A stretch of DNA of 64,000 bases from Azospirillum cavernae (GTDB taxonomy: Bacteria > Pseudomonadota > Alphaproteobacteria > Azospirillales > Azospirillaceae), in assembly GCF_003590795.1 (NCBI RefSeq), contig NZ_QYUL01000006.1:62001-126000 (forward strand), read 5' to 3'. The notes beneath the pieces are model-generated. The model was not told where the DNA came from, did no database searches, and saw nothing but the letters and a program-made list of their open reading frames with translations. Positions 34,437 through 43,438 of this stretch are shown piece after piece; within the stretch, counting starts at the first letter, position 1, and each line of letters opens with the position of its first letter. The translations under genes were made by a program, and so were the position numbers.

Positions 34437-35563
34437 CAGGCCCCCTGGAACTTGCGGATCAGATCGGTCACGCGACGGGCATCGTCGTGCGTCAACTGTG
34501 GGTACATGGGCAGACTCAGGATGTCAGCGGCCACGGCCTCGGTGTTGCGCAACGTCCGGCAATGCCGATCGAAGCGACCGAGATAGGCAGGTTGCGCGTG
34601 GACTGGAACCGGATAGTGAATGCCAGTGCCAACACCCTCGGCGCGGAGCCGAGCGGCTAGCCCATCGCGGTCGGTCGTGCGCACCACATACTGATGGTAG
34701 GCATGGGTTAGCGGCGCTGGAACCGCTGGCGTGGTGATCGCGCCGCCCGTCAGTCCGGCGTCATAAAGGGCGGCAATGGCCCGTCGGCGCTGGTTGCGCT
34801 CTTCCAGCCGAACCAGACCAATGCGCAAAATGGCGGCCTGCACCGGATCGAGCCGACTGTTGATGCCTTCGATGGCGCTGATGTAACGCTCTTTCCAACC
34901 ATATTGGCGGATCAGCCGAGCCAGTTCGGCTGCCGCATCGTCACTGGTGCAGACCATGCCGCCGTCACCAAGCGCGCCAAGATTTTTCGTGGGATAGAAG
35001 CTGAAGGCGCTCGCGTCGCCAAAGCTCCCAGCCCGCTTGCCATCCCAGGCGGCGCCGTGAGCCTGGGCGCAATCCTCAACCAACTTCAACTCATGGCGGC
35101 GACAGACCTCAAGCAGCGGGCCAGGCTCCACCATCGCGCCATAGAGATGGACCGCGACCACCGCCTTCAGCCGCGCCCCATCCGGCCCAGCGCGCAACGT
35201 CGCAGCGGTCTCGTCGAGCAGCCCGACATCCATGGTGAAGTGACCGTCAGCAACATCCACCCACACCGGCTCGGCTCCGCAAGCGCGAATGGCCGCAGCC
35301 GTGGCGACGGCGGTGTGGGAAACGGTCAACACCAGATCACCGGCCCCAACCCCGACCGACCGCAGGGCGATTTCCACCGCCTGGGTCCCGTTGGCGACGG
35401 CGATGCCATGACGGGCTCCGATCCAGGCGGCGAACTCCGCTTCGAAGGCCTCGACCTCCTGACCCATGATGTACATGCCGGAGTCCAGAACGCGCAAAAC
35501 GGCGGCGTCCAAGAGCGCCTTGTCTTCGCGATAGCTCGCACGCGGATCGACCTGAGGTATCAT
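34436..35563 (-). CDS. DegT/DnrJ/EryC1/StrS sugar aminotransferase
   Basis: This 375-aa PLP enzyme would aminate a keto NDP-sugar. The PLP lysine is Lys193 in SFYPTKNLGALGDGG. The upstream cofactor-binding segment VEDCAQAHGAAWDGKRAGSF and the GTQAVEIAL phosphate loop are both present. The C-terminal HYPVPVHAQPAYLG is typical of the family. It is the first gene of a leftward set (aminotransferase, GT8-methyltransferase, SDR, CgeB-like, GT4). It lies downstream of the ISAs1 scar, so its promoter is probably in the 140 bp before 35700. Confidence 0.9.
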   Translation of the reverse strand: MIPQVDPRASYREDKALLDAAVLRVLDSGMYIMGQEVEAFEAEFAAWIGARHGIAVANGTQAVEIALRSVGVGAGDLVLTVSHTAVATAAAIRACGAEPVWVDVADGHFTMDVGLLDETAATLRAGPDGARLKAVVAVHLYGAMVEPGPLLEVCRRHELKLVEDCAQAHGAAWDGKRAGSFGDASAFSFYPTKNLGALGDGGMVCTSDDAAAELARLIRQYGWKERYISAIEGINSRLDPVQAAILRIGLVRLEERNQRRRAIAALYDAGLTGGAITTPAVPAPLTHAYHQYVVRTTDRDGLAARLRAEGVGTGIHYPVPVHAQPAYLGRFDRHCRTLRNTEAVAADILSLPMYPQLTHDDARRVTDLIRKFQGA

Positions 35564-35699
35564 GGATGTCTCGCCTGAGTCCTATGGTGATGCCGATGCT
35601 TCATCATCCGTCAATGTTCCGGAAGTCAGCATTTCCCAAATGTTTGGGATGACTAACGTGCTTCCTAGTCGGTTTCAAGCGGTCTCTGGATGAGGTGCA

Positions 35700-35920
35700 G
35701 GGCCATTCGAAGAAAGCCGTTCTTAACGGTTGCAATGGTGGCGCAGCGACCTTCGTCGCATGCCATGCGGACGGCGGGGAGCGGGTCGTCGAAGAGATTG
35801 GCGATGCCCGAGCATGGTGTTGCGCAGCATCGCCATCGCCTGGGGCGCGGCGTCGGATCGCACCCGGCTGGCGTCTTTGCTCAAGAGGACGTCACGGCGC
35901 CAGTGTCGGCGATTTTCGAT
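35700..35920 (+). repeat. direct repeat copy 2 (pairs with 15230-15465)
   Basis: This copy has only one GGGGAGC unit and continues beyond the point where copy 1 breaks (TTTTCGAT), because more of the ISAs1 element is kept here. Confidence 0.8.
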
Positions 35921-36045
35921 GCCCCAGTGGTCGCGCACGAGCGCGAGCAGCGCCACAGGCGAGGCGTGGCCGCAGTCCAGGCTGGTGATCGCCGGTGAAG
36001 ACGCCCCGCAGATAAAGAACCGGCAGCAGAGCGCCCAGACTCTTG
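35723..36045 (-). pseudogene. ISAs1-family transposase C-terminal fragment (copy 2)
   Basis: The minus strand encodes LALVRDHWGIENRRHWRRDV and SKDASRVRSDAAPQAMAMLR, the end of an ISAs1-type DDE transposase including the HWGIEN block. About 40 residues before it (RFFICGASSPA...) are partly family-like. The N-terminal two thirds are missing and no terminal inverted repeat is visible. Together with the flanks it accounts for most of the 0.7-kb gap between the aminotransferase and the decayed KAS III copy. I see nothing else in 36046-36272. Confidence 0.78.
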
Positions 36046-36272
36046 GTCCGGCGCGTCCAGCGCCGAACAATGATCCAAAAGCGACCGTGCCTGCATGGGG
36101 TGAGCCTCCGATCCGAGACCCTCTATGAATCACAGCAACCCGCGTACCGGAATCCCCCTCGTCTTCAAGCGATTGCCCTGCTCTCCACTTACGGCGCTTT
36201 CCAAACCCCATCTGTCTATGGCACGGTTTTCTTTCGAATTAGGCGCTTCGCAAAAGTCAAGGAAGCCATTCC

Positions 36273-37360
36273 ATGAAGGCGGTCATCGACGGTGTGCGGA
36301 TTGCCGGCTTGCGCGCGGTCGTGCCGCGCCAGCGTCATTCCTTCGTCGAGGACCCCGGCATTTTCACGGTGGAGGAGGCGAAGAAGCTGGCCGTCACTGC
36401 GGGCGTCCACGAACACCGCGTGCTGCCGGTCCTATTGCGCGTCGGACATGTGCGTGGCGGCGGCGGAAGGGCTGATGGCGCAGCTCGATTGGGATCCGGC
36501 GAGCGTAGAGGTTCTGGTCTTCGTCTCGCAGGATGCCGATTACGTGCTGCTGGCGACCGCCTGCGTCATGCAGAACCGCCTCGGCCTGCCGACCAGCGCG
36601 GCGGCCTTCGACGTGTCCCTGGGCGGCTCGGGCTACGCCTACGGGCTGTGGATCGCCGCGCCGCCGATGGGCGGCTCGACCGCGCGCGCGGGCTTGGTGC
36701 TGTGCGGAGACAACGCCACCCGCTAGCTGCACCCCGAGGACCGCGCCGCCCTGCCGCTGTTCGGCCACGCTGGATCCGCCACCGCGCTGCTGGAGGTGGA
36801 TCCGCACGCCTCCCCCATCCCGGTGGCGCTAAGCGCCGATGGTGGCGGCGCGCCGCACATCCTCGTCAAGGCCGACGGCAAGCGCGACGGCCTGATCTCA
36901 TCGGGCGAGCCCCGCAGCCCGGAGGAGGAGACTCGCCTGATGACCGACGCGCGCCTGACGCTGAACGGGGTGGAGGTGTTCTCTTTCAGCCTGCGCGCCG
37001 TGTCGGTCCTGCTGCGCGAGACGCTGGAGCACGCGGGGACCACCATCGACTCCCTGGATTGGGTGGTTCTGCGCTAGGCCAACAAGTTCATGCTGGAGCA
37101 TCTGCGCAAGCGCGTACAGATCCCGGTCGGGAAGTTTGTGATCGACATGCACGGCCTCGACAACACCAGCTGCGCCTCCATCCCGCTGGCGATCTGCCAC
37201 AGCCTGAGCGACAACGTGGCGTCGGGAACGCGCCGGATGCTAATGGCGGGGTTTGGTGTGGGGTGTGGTCCCGGGGCGCCATGGTGGGGCCGACATCGGT
37301 CGAATCCTGGAGCCGTAGGTGGTGGATTTGCCGGAAGGCTGTCCGACGCTGGCTGTGTGA
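36273..37360 (+). pseudogene. decayed duplicate of the KAS III-like gene
   Basis: This is a close relative of the intact gene at 24.7 kb, starting MKAVIDGVRIAGLRAVVPRQ. A 2-bp deletion near 36430 shifts the frame (RVLPVLLRV instead of RVLAPPYCASD). Premature TAG codons occur at 36724, 37075 and 37316, and more shifts follow near 37260-37300. The catalytic Cys is Gly (VSLGGSGYAYG), and the catalytic His-Gln pair is Arg-stop (VVLR*AN). The Asn is kept in LDNTSCASIP. It still aligns to its end (TLAV*), so decay is recent or the copy was inactivated by point mutation rather than truncation. Confidence 0.9.
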
Positions 37361-37523
37361 GGCGGGAAGATAGGGAATCTCAAACGGTCCGGGTGCTCCG
37401 CTTCGCACGCTCTCCTGGAATCCAGGGCCGTTCCGCAAAGCGGGCCTGTCATTCTGTTTTTCTGCGTCCTTGAAGGGACTGCGGAGCAAAGTCGTTACGG
37501 ATCGAAAACTGGAGGACGCGGTT

Positions 37524-38651
37524 ATGGTGGGGAACGCTAGGGATGAGAGGGAAACGCTTCGGCCGGTCGATGCCGACGTGAGCGAAATCATTACGATGGA
37601 GCGCTACATCGCGCTTGAGGCGCAGGCGACCGCCGAAACGGCTCTTCCCATCCTGACGGCTTTCACCCCGATCACCTATCACCGGAACGGCGTTCCTGTC
37701 GAACTGAGCAGCGAGCGCGAACTCATCCGATACGTCGATCACAATTTCGAGTCGGAAATCCCCGGCTTGTTCAAGCCCGACGCGCGTTTTGCGCCGGCTT
37801 GCTACGTCAACCGCTTCACAGCCGACGAGAAGGCTCTGGTGGACGCTGTGCGTGACCATGTGGCCCGGATGAGCGGCCGCATGTTCGGCCGTGCTCTGCG
37901 GCCCATTTCCAATCTTCTGGTTCAAGTGGCGCCGTTCCGCATCCTGACCGAGTTGGCGCGCTTGGCGGGGCGAAGCAGCCTGTCGGTCTATGAAGCGGGC
38001 CCAGGGTTGGGCTATCTTGGCGCGCTGCTGGCCATCAGCGGGCATTCTTACGCAAGCTACGACGTGTCCCCGGCGCTTTATCTGTGGCAGAATCGGCTGA
38101 TGCGTGAAATCATCGGCGATGATTTCCGCGAAGGGGCGCTGCTCGACGCCGCCGCACCCGACGATCCGGCCTTCACGCAGACACGGGGGCTGCATGTGCC
38201 CTGGTGGCAGCATTACGCGATGTTCGGCGTGTCGCCGCGTCCGATTGATGTGGTCTATGCCAACTCGAACCTTTGCGAGATGCATCTGGTTTGCGCCCGT
38301 TTGCTGATGCGCAGAGCCTTGCCGCTCCTGAAGACGTCCCCGCTCGGCCTCTTTGTGTTCATGAGCTGGGGCTTTCAAGGTCAGAGCACGGCTGAATCGC
38401 TGCATGCGGAGTTCGTCAACGAAGGTTATCGACGGGTTCAGGGGTTGTCTTTCAAGGCCTACGCACCGGCCGACCGTGACACCACGGCGATCGAACAGGC
38501 TTTCGCTGAAGGCATTCCGTTCTACGATCCCACGGGATACGGGCCCCGGTTGACGGCGGACGATCTGGTCGCCCTGCACCGTGCCGAAGCGCCGGTCGAT
38601 GTCGCTCCCGCCATGGAGTATTATGGCTGGAAGCCGCCCTTTCTCGACTGA
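37524..38651 (+). CDS. putative SAM-dependent (sugar) methyltransferase
   Basis: This 375-aa protein contains LSVYEAGPGLGYLGALLAIS, a glycine-rich loop resembling SAM motif I, followed by SYASYDVSPALYLW. Later VVYANSNLCEMHL and FVFMSWGFQGQSTAESLH are seen. I recognise no exact family; it resembles putative sugar O-methyltransferases found in O-antigen loci. The ATG at 37524 is chosen because GGAGGA lies 7 nt upstream; the frame opens earlier at 37470. It is a single plus-strand gene between the KAS III pseudogene and a 40-bp perfect hairpin. Confidence 0.65.
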   Translation: MVGNARDERETLRPVDADVSEIITMERYIALEAQATAETALPILTAFTPITYHRNGVPVELSSERELIRYVDHNFESEIPGLFKPDARFAPACYVNRFTADEKALVDAVRDHVARMSGRMFGRALRPISNLLVQVAPFRILTELARLAGRSSLSVYEAGPGLGYLGALLAISGHSYASYDVSPALYLWQNRLMREIIGDDFREGALLDAAAPDDPAFTQTRGLHVPWWQHYAMFGVSPRPIDVVYANSNLCEMHLVCARLLMRRALPLLKTSPLGLFVFMSWGFQGQSTAESLHAEFVNEGYRRVQGLSFKAYAPADRDTTAIEQAFAEGIPFYDPTGYGPRLTADDLVALHRAEAPVDVAPAMEYYGWKPPFLD

Positions 38652-38698
38652 GACCCCGCCCTTTCGTGGGTGGAGTTCGAAAAACCCTCTTAGGTTTA

Positions 38699-38788
38699 AG
38701 AGTCTGACTCAGAATCGCTCTGACTGCGCTCATGTTCGAGCGACCCACCGAACATGAGCGCAGTCAGAGCGATTCTGAGTCAGACTCT
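38699..38788. repeat. perfect 40-bp inverted repeat with 10-nt loop
   Basis: Bases 38699-38738 are the exact reverse complement of 38749-38788; the loop is AGCGACCCAC. It starts 48 bp after the methyltransferase stop, at the border where GC content drops. Perfect arms of this length exceed what a terminator needs and lack a T-run. A miniature inverted-repeat element or fused insertion-sequence ends are more likely. Confidence 0.85.
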
Positions 38789-38854
38789 GAGAAATTACAC
38801 TCCGGCGGTTGTCCTATTGGACAGGCTATTAAACAGACTTTGAGGAAATAGTTA

Positions 38855-40417
38855 TTATTTTTCCCGTATGTAATAAACATCAGGGAATGCAAGAGGGTGT
38901 TTGGCGACAAAATCTAAAAATTTTTGTGTATAGTTGCGTTTAATAATTAATTTCTTTCCTTGCCACAGGTTTGTTCCGATAAGAGTGGAAAAAAAATTGA
39001 ATTGCAGGAGAAGTCTCCTGTTTTTCGTTGGCTTCAATCCTTTATGGTAGCATCGGGTGTCTCCAAAAATAATGCTCCCTTGCGGCCCGCAAACAGTAAT
39101 GATTTGATCTTCATCATAATAACGCTCAATATCCTCATCTGAGATTCTGGCATAGAATCTGTTCAAAAGATCTTTTGGCTTTGCATAAGGACGATGCGTG
39201 CCTTTAATGTAAACATGAGGCCCGCTCGTCTCATCTACATCGGTAAGATACAGGAAAATTTTGAGCCATTTTACTGCATCGGCATCCCAGTGATAAAGCT
39301 GGGCAAGCGCATCGCTGGGAGAGGTGCGATCACTTGGCACGCTCCAGCGCATCACCGGGCCGACGCAGATCGGTTCACAACCAAGATGCTGCTGCATGAA
39401 GCTGAACAGTGAAGGATCGCACATCAATGCCTGAATGTCGGGATCATCAAGAAGTGTTTGAGCATCGATGCTGAAACCATCAAACCCGGTATCGTCGAAA
39501 TCGACGCAGGCCATTTCCTTTTCCGTCCCGTCAGCCTGGATGCCTGTGGCAGAGACCGAAAGTGACATCCTGACAAGACGGTCCACCATATCGCACGGCA
39601 GTCGCTTTTCGAACAGGTGATAGCCCTCTTCACGCGTTTGAGCGAGCGCCTTTGCGATCTCGGGCGTATTGATGGAACCAAGAATCCCCGTTCTTCCCGT
39701 CTCCACCGGAGGACGACGGGCATTGGTGAGCGAGGCAAGCATGTCGGTGAACAAAGCGTCGCTTTGCGTATACAAGCGCAAGCGAGCAATATGCCCGAAC
39801 TCCTCCAACGTGCCTTTCTCGAGACTTGCCACCGCGCTTGCGACGAGCGCCAAAATGTCGGGGGTGTTGCAACGAGTGTTCTTCAGAACATGGTCGAGAA
39901 CACTCTGAAAAATAACTAAGGACTGACTGATCTTCCCCTGCTCGACGATATCCAAGAAGGAAACGATGGATTTCCTGAATTCTGAGAGAGCTTCATCATA
40001 GCGCTGCTCTTCCAAATGCAGGATGCCAGCCTGGATATTTGGAATGATCGTTTCGATTCCCTCAGGATTCTCGCTGCCTTCCGATTCGGCGGAGGCATCT
40101 CGAGAATCAAACCGCAATTGGTCAAACAAATGGATAGCCCGGTCGCGAGGGGAAAATATTAACTTGAACAGAAGATACGTCAAAGTTGCCGATACAGCTG
40201 TCGCGGCTGGATCGGTGGGTGCCTGTAGGTTGATTTTGGTAGGGAGGCGACTGTTGCTTTTGTTTTTCTGAAGACGAAACAGTCCAGCATTGGCGTCGGC
40301 ATTGTTCGGTTGAATCTGCAATATTTGTTTATATATACTTTCCGACTCAAAAATTTTTCCATCATTCTGATGCTGGCGCGCTATTTCCAATGCTTCCTGA
40401 ACGGTTATTTTCTTCAT
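38855..40417 (-). CDS. TPR-like protein fused to a PhyH-type oxygenase domain
   Basis: This 520-aa protein starts with a TPR unit (residues about 7-45, ALEIARQHQNDGKIFESESI). Further helical repeats lie near 130-210. Residues about 260-515 form a phytanoyl-CoA dioxygenase-like domain. Fe(II) ligands are His376 and Asp378 in LYHWDADAVKWLK, with a distal His458 in FGDTRCYHKG; TSGPHVYIKGTHRPYAK matches the other PhyH protein at 18.1 kb. GC content is clearly lower than most of the window (27 of 60 bases in one line counted), which suggests recent transfer. It is the distal gene of the long leftward glycan cluster, separated from it by 204 bp. Confidence 0.82.
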   Translation of the reverse strand: MKKITVQEALEIARQHQNDGKIFESESIYKQILQIQPNNADANAGLFRLQKNKSNSRLPTKINLQAPTDPAATAVSATLTYLLFKLIFSPRDRAIHLFDQLRFDSRDASAESEGSENPEGIETIIPNIQAGILHLEEQRYDEALSEFRKSIVSFLDIVEQGKISQSLVIFQSVLDHVLKNTRCNTPDILALVASAVASLEKGTLEEFGHIARLRLYTQSDALFTDMLASLTNARRPPVETGRTGILGSINTPEIAKALAQTREEGYHLFEKRLPCDMVDRLVRMSLSVSATGIQADGTEKEMACVDFDDTGFDGFSIDAQTLLDDPDIQALMCDPSLFSFMQQHLGCEPICVGPVMRWSVPSDRTSPSDALAQLYHWDADAVKWLKIFLYLTDVDETSGPHVYIKGTHRPYAKPKDLLNRFYARISDEDIERYYDEDQIITVCGPQGSIIFGDTRCYHKGLKPTKNRRLLLQFNFFSTLIGTNLWQGKKLIIKRNYTQKFLDFVAKHPLAFPDVYYIREK

Positions 40418-40461
40418 GATAAAATCTCCGGATGAAACAGATGCCGTGATCGGGCTGACTG

Positions 40462-40552
40462 GAGAGCATTGCGTTAGACCTCGAGCGCCCCATGCTTCTT
40501 ATCAACGGATAAAGTTGCATTTCAAGGTGATCGATTCCAACGCAATGCCTCC
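40462..40552. repeat. spaced inverted repeat upstream of the TPR-PhyH gene
   Basis: GCATTGCGTT (40466-40475) pairs with AACGCAATGC (40539-40548). The arms extend to GGAG/CTCC with one unpaired base. The spacer is 63 nt. This lies in the untranslated leader of the TPR-PhyH gene and could be a leader structure or an operator pair. Confidence 0.4.
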
Positions 40553-40621
40553 TGGTGGTCGGTAAAATTCCAAGGCCGATATGGCCCTAGATATTTGTTT
40601 TATCCGTGGCGATTGGTACGC

Positions 40622-41584
40622 TTATCCACTGTAAGACGGGGATGACGCATTCCAAGAGTCAAAGGATGCCGTCAGCTCATGCGCCTTTGTGAAGAAATCG
40701 AAGACATGGCCAGAGTTGTCGGCTGGTATCACCAAATCGTCTGAAGGAAGCGCGTTCTCCTTCTGGCCGATCACCAAAAGAACGTCGGAGTCAAAATAGC
40801 GATTGATATATACGGGCTTGAATCCGGCGCAGCGCAGAAGGGCGCACATTGAATTTGCGGAGAAAAGATATGGATGCACGTCGGCAGGGTTTTTCGGGTT
40901 GAAAAGATCACGCAATGATTTCCGGAATGGAACAAGGATCCGAGACGAATCCGCCAGAACCATATAGCCACCATCTTTGATGTTCTTGCGAACCTCCATC
41001 AGGACGTCGAGAGGGCGAATGCAATTGCAGAGAGTCCAGGTGAGTGTGCCGATGTCCACGGAAAAAGGCGGCAATTTGCCGTCCCCCAGCATGCAATGGC
41101 TGGCTTCGAAACCAGAATTCCGCAGTTTTTCGACCAGAACCTCTGATCCTTCCGTGCAGCGGATTTGCAGACCCGGCCACTCCCTGCGAATCAGGTCCGG
41201 AAGGACGCCCTGACCTGTTGCAAAATCGCAATAAGAGACGGGATCGGAGATATTTTCTTTCTTTAGAATATTGTCAACGATCACGCGAGCAACATAGTAG
41301 AGCCTTGCTCGCGCGAACGGAAAATAAGCCGAATAGTCTTCAGTCGAAGTGCTCGTAAATATTTTCGAACTCCAGTAATCAATGATATCCTCTGGCGTGT
41401 GCTTTAAATCCGACGACACGACACCAGTGGTCTTATGAACGTATATGGAGTCTCCCTGTCTAACATAGTCATTCAAGGCATCAATTTTTTTTGCATCTAT
41501 CGGCAGATTCTGGAAGCTTTCGCGGAAACTTCCGATTGAAGCGCGTGCTCCGACCCTGAGAGACTCTGACACCGCAATCTCCAA
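40622..41584 (-). CDS. class I SAM-dependent methyltransferase
   Basis: This 320-aa protein has the SAM-binding loop in YCDFATGQGVLPDLIRREWP, an acidic residue in RCTEGSEVLVEKL and motif IV-like LTWTLCNCIRPLDVLMEVR. The VRKNIKDGGYMVLADSSRIL segment is typical post-motif III. The N-terminal 100 residues (VSSDLKHTPEDIIDYWSSK) resemble small-molecule or sugar methyltransferases of surface glycan clusters. GC is about 50% in a line counted, below the flanks. It lies 161 bp downstream of the formyltransferase gene and may be transcribed with it. Confidence 0.8.
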   Translation of the reverse strand: MEIAVSESLRVGARASIGSFRESFQNLPIDAKKIDALNDYVRQGDSIYVHKTTGVVSSDLKHTPEDIIDYWSSKIFTSTSTEDYSAYFPFARARLYYVARVIVDNILKKENISDPVSYCDFATGQGVLPDLIRREWPGLQIRCTEGSEVLVEKLRNSGFEASHCMLGDGKLPPFSVDIGTLTWTLCNCIRPLDVLMEVRKNIKDGGYMVLADSSRILVPFRKSLRDLFNPKNPADVHPYLFSANSMCALLRCAGFKPVYINRYFDSDVLLVIGQKENALPSDDLVIPADNSGHVFDFFTKAHELTASFDSWNASSPSYSG

Positions 41585-41745
41585 GACATTGTTTCGTACA
41601 GATAAGATGTAAGTATATTAATTCAAACGCGCCATTCTCGCAAGACCACCATCTCCGCAGCGCCATTCAAAGAAAATGGATTTTTTTGGCTGGAACACCC
41701 AGAATATTAAATCCCGAAGTAGAATTTTGAATGTTAAACAGTATT

Positions 41746-42642
41746 TCATCTTAAATGAGCGCCATTCGGTAGTTTCTGCGCATTATTTTCAGATATTGAG
41801 TAATCATCCAATAGAATTGCCTTGTCCTGGCAAATGACAAGAGGGCCAAGCCCTTGCAGATAGACCACTCGCCCGGGAACGCCATGAACTGGAAAGGAAT
41901 TGAGTAGAGATGTTCTGAACACCCTGACCATCCGATCACCCAGATAACAATAGGCTCCATTGTAGGGGCGTGTGATGGCGCGGACGAGATCGTGCACAGC
42001 CCGCGCATTGAGCCGTTCCCAGACTATGCGTCCATCACCATCGTTGCGCTGATGCCAATAGCCAGCCAGCCTATCGTCCTGGCGTTCTCCTGGCGAACCC
42101 GCTGTCATACGATGGATGGCGTCCAGAACCAGGGCAGGAAATGCAGCATTCGCCTTCGCGTGGACATCCGCAATGGTGTCGTCAATGTGGATTGGTATGA
42201 GACCGGCGGCCATGACGTTGCCGGTGTCGATCCCGGCGTCCATCCGGATCACGCTCAATCCCGCTTCGGATTCACCATTGATGATTTGCCAGTTCAACGG
42301 CGAACCACCTCGATATTGAGGCAAGCGCCCGGCATGGAGATTCAAAGTTCCAAGACGCGGGATCGCAAGAAGGTCGGTGCTGAAGATGGTTGAAAACCCG
42401 GCGACTGCGAATATGTCTGGCCGCCGGGCAGCAACGCTGTCGATGAAAGCCGGATCGTTGACATTCTCGATGCCAACCACGGTCAATCCCAATCGGGCCA
42501 GGGGCGCAACCACCACTTCTTTCTTCAGCATCGCCGCAGGAAGATAGACAGCGTCTATATCGATGCCTGCCGCGACCAGGGCGTTGCAAACAGCAAGTCC
42601 ACGATCACCATTCATGAAAACACAAAGTCTGACCATACCCAT
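41746..42642 (-). CDS. formyltransferase-fold enzyme (methionyl-tRNA formyltransferase-like, probable sugar N-formyltransferase)
   Basis: This 298-aa protein has the N10-formyl-THF transferase fold. The catalytic triad is seen as Asn101 and His103 in TLNLHAGRLPQYRGGSPLNW and Asp139 in DAGIDTGNVM. In surface-glycan clusters such enzymes formylate the amine of a dideoxyamino NDP-sugar. A C-terminal region of about 80 residues (AITRPYNGAYCYLGDRMVRV) matches the Formyl_trans_C domain. It follows hisF by 37 bp. A second, shorter formyltransferase is found at 48.0-48.7 kb. Confidence 0.87.
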   Translation of the reverse strand: MGMVRLCVFMNGDRGLAVCNALVAAGIDIDAVYLPAAMLKKEVVVAPLARLGLTVVGIENVNDPAFIDSVAARRPDIFAVAGFSTIFSTDLLAIPRLGTLNLHAGRLPQYRGGSPLNWQIINGESEAGLSVIRMDAGIDTGNVMAAGLIPIHIDDTIADVHAKANAAFPALVLDAIHRMTAGSPGERQDDRLAGYWHQRNDGDGRIVWERLNARAVHDLVRAITRPYNGAYCYLGDRMVRVFRTSLLNSFPVHGVPGRVVYLQGLGPLVICQDKAILLDDYSISENNAQKLPNGAHLR

Positions 42643-42679
42643 CGCCCAATGGTGATACGTAAATCCAATTGTTCTGGAA

Positions 42680-43438
42680 TCACTTGCGAACCGCGATTCC
42701 AGCTTTATCGAGGAAATTTTTGGCGCTACGGATGCTGGTTTCCGTAAAGTGATAGATGTTGCTGGTGCAAACTCCCGACGCTCCCGCCTTGTTGAAGGCG
42801 TCGACGAAATGCTGCCAACTCCCGGCGCCGCCGCTGACCAGAACCGGAACCGAAACCGCTTCCGTCACGCTGCGGCACAGATCGAGATCATAGCCGCTTA
42901 ACGAGCCATCACGCTCGATCGAAGTGATGAGAATCTCTCCAGCTCCAGCCGTCTGGGCTTGACGGGCCAGTTTGGCTGGCTCCAGTCCCGTTGGCCGTGT
43001 GCCGAAATGGGTGAAAGCCTCGTACCGCCTGCCGTCGGCCGTTTGGCGAGCATCAATCGAACAAACCACACACTGGGCGCCGTACAAAGATGCGATTTCG
43101 CCCAACAGGGCCGGTCGCTCGACAGTCATGCTGTTGACGACCACCTTGTCAGCGCCCAGGTCAATCATCCGTTTCACATCGTCCAGACTGCGGATGCCTC
43201 CCCCGGCGGCCAGCGGAACAAAGCAGCGGCTGGCGAAATCCTTTACGACGCGAAAAAAGTTTTCCCTTGTCCCTTGCCCAGGGCGCGTCACATCAAGAAC
43301 GACGATTTCATCCACCGACCAAGCATCGACAAAATTGTGCGTGTAACGATAATCCGGTTCGAACAGCTTAGTACGGAACAAAACCCCATCGTTGAAAGTC
43401 AGAACAGTTACTAGACGTTTACGCAGCATCGGCGTCAT
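42680..43438 (-). CDS. hisF: HisF-like subunit of a glycan amidotransferase system, catalytic Asp11 missing
   Basis: This 252-aa TIM barrel starts MTPMLRKRLVTVLTFNDGVL. True HisF has the catalytic Asp in PCLDV near residue 11; here that position is Thr (VLTFN). The second acid is kept (SIDARQ). The phosphate-binding GGGIRSLDDV and VSGGAGSWQHF loops are present. HisF homologues that accompany WbpG/PseA-type sugar amidotransferases also lack this Asp. They are thought to anchor HisH and channel ammonia rather than make imidazole. It overlaps hisH by ATGA. It is not expected to serve histidine synthesis. Confidence 0.87.
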   Translation of the reverse strand: MTPMLRKRLVTVLTFNDGVLFRTKLFEPDYRYTHNFVDAWSVDEIVVLDVTRPGQGTRENFFRVVKDFASRCFVPLAAGGGIRSLDDVKRMIDLGADKVVVNSMTVERPALLGEIASLYGAQCVVCSIDARQTADGRRYEAFTHFGTRPTGLEPAKLARQAQTAGAGEILITSIERDGSLSGYDLDLCRSVTEAVSVPVLVSGGAGSWQHFVDAFNKAGASGVCTSNIYHFTETSIRSAKNFLDKAGIAVRK

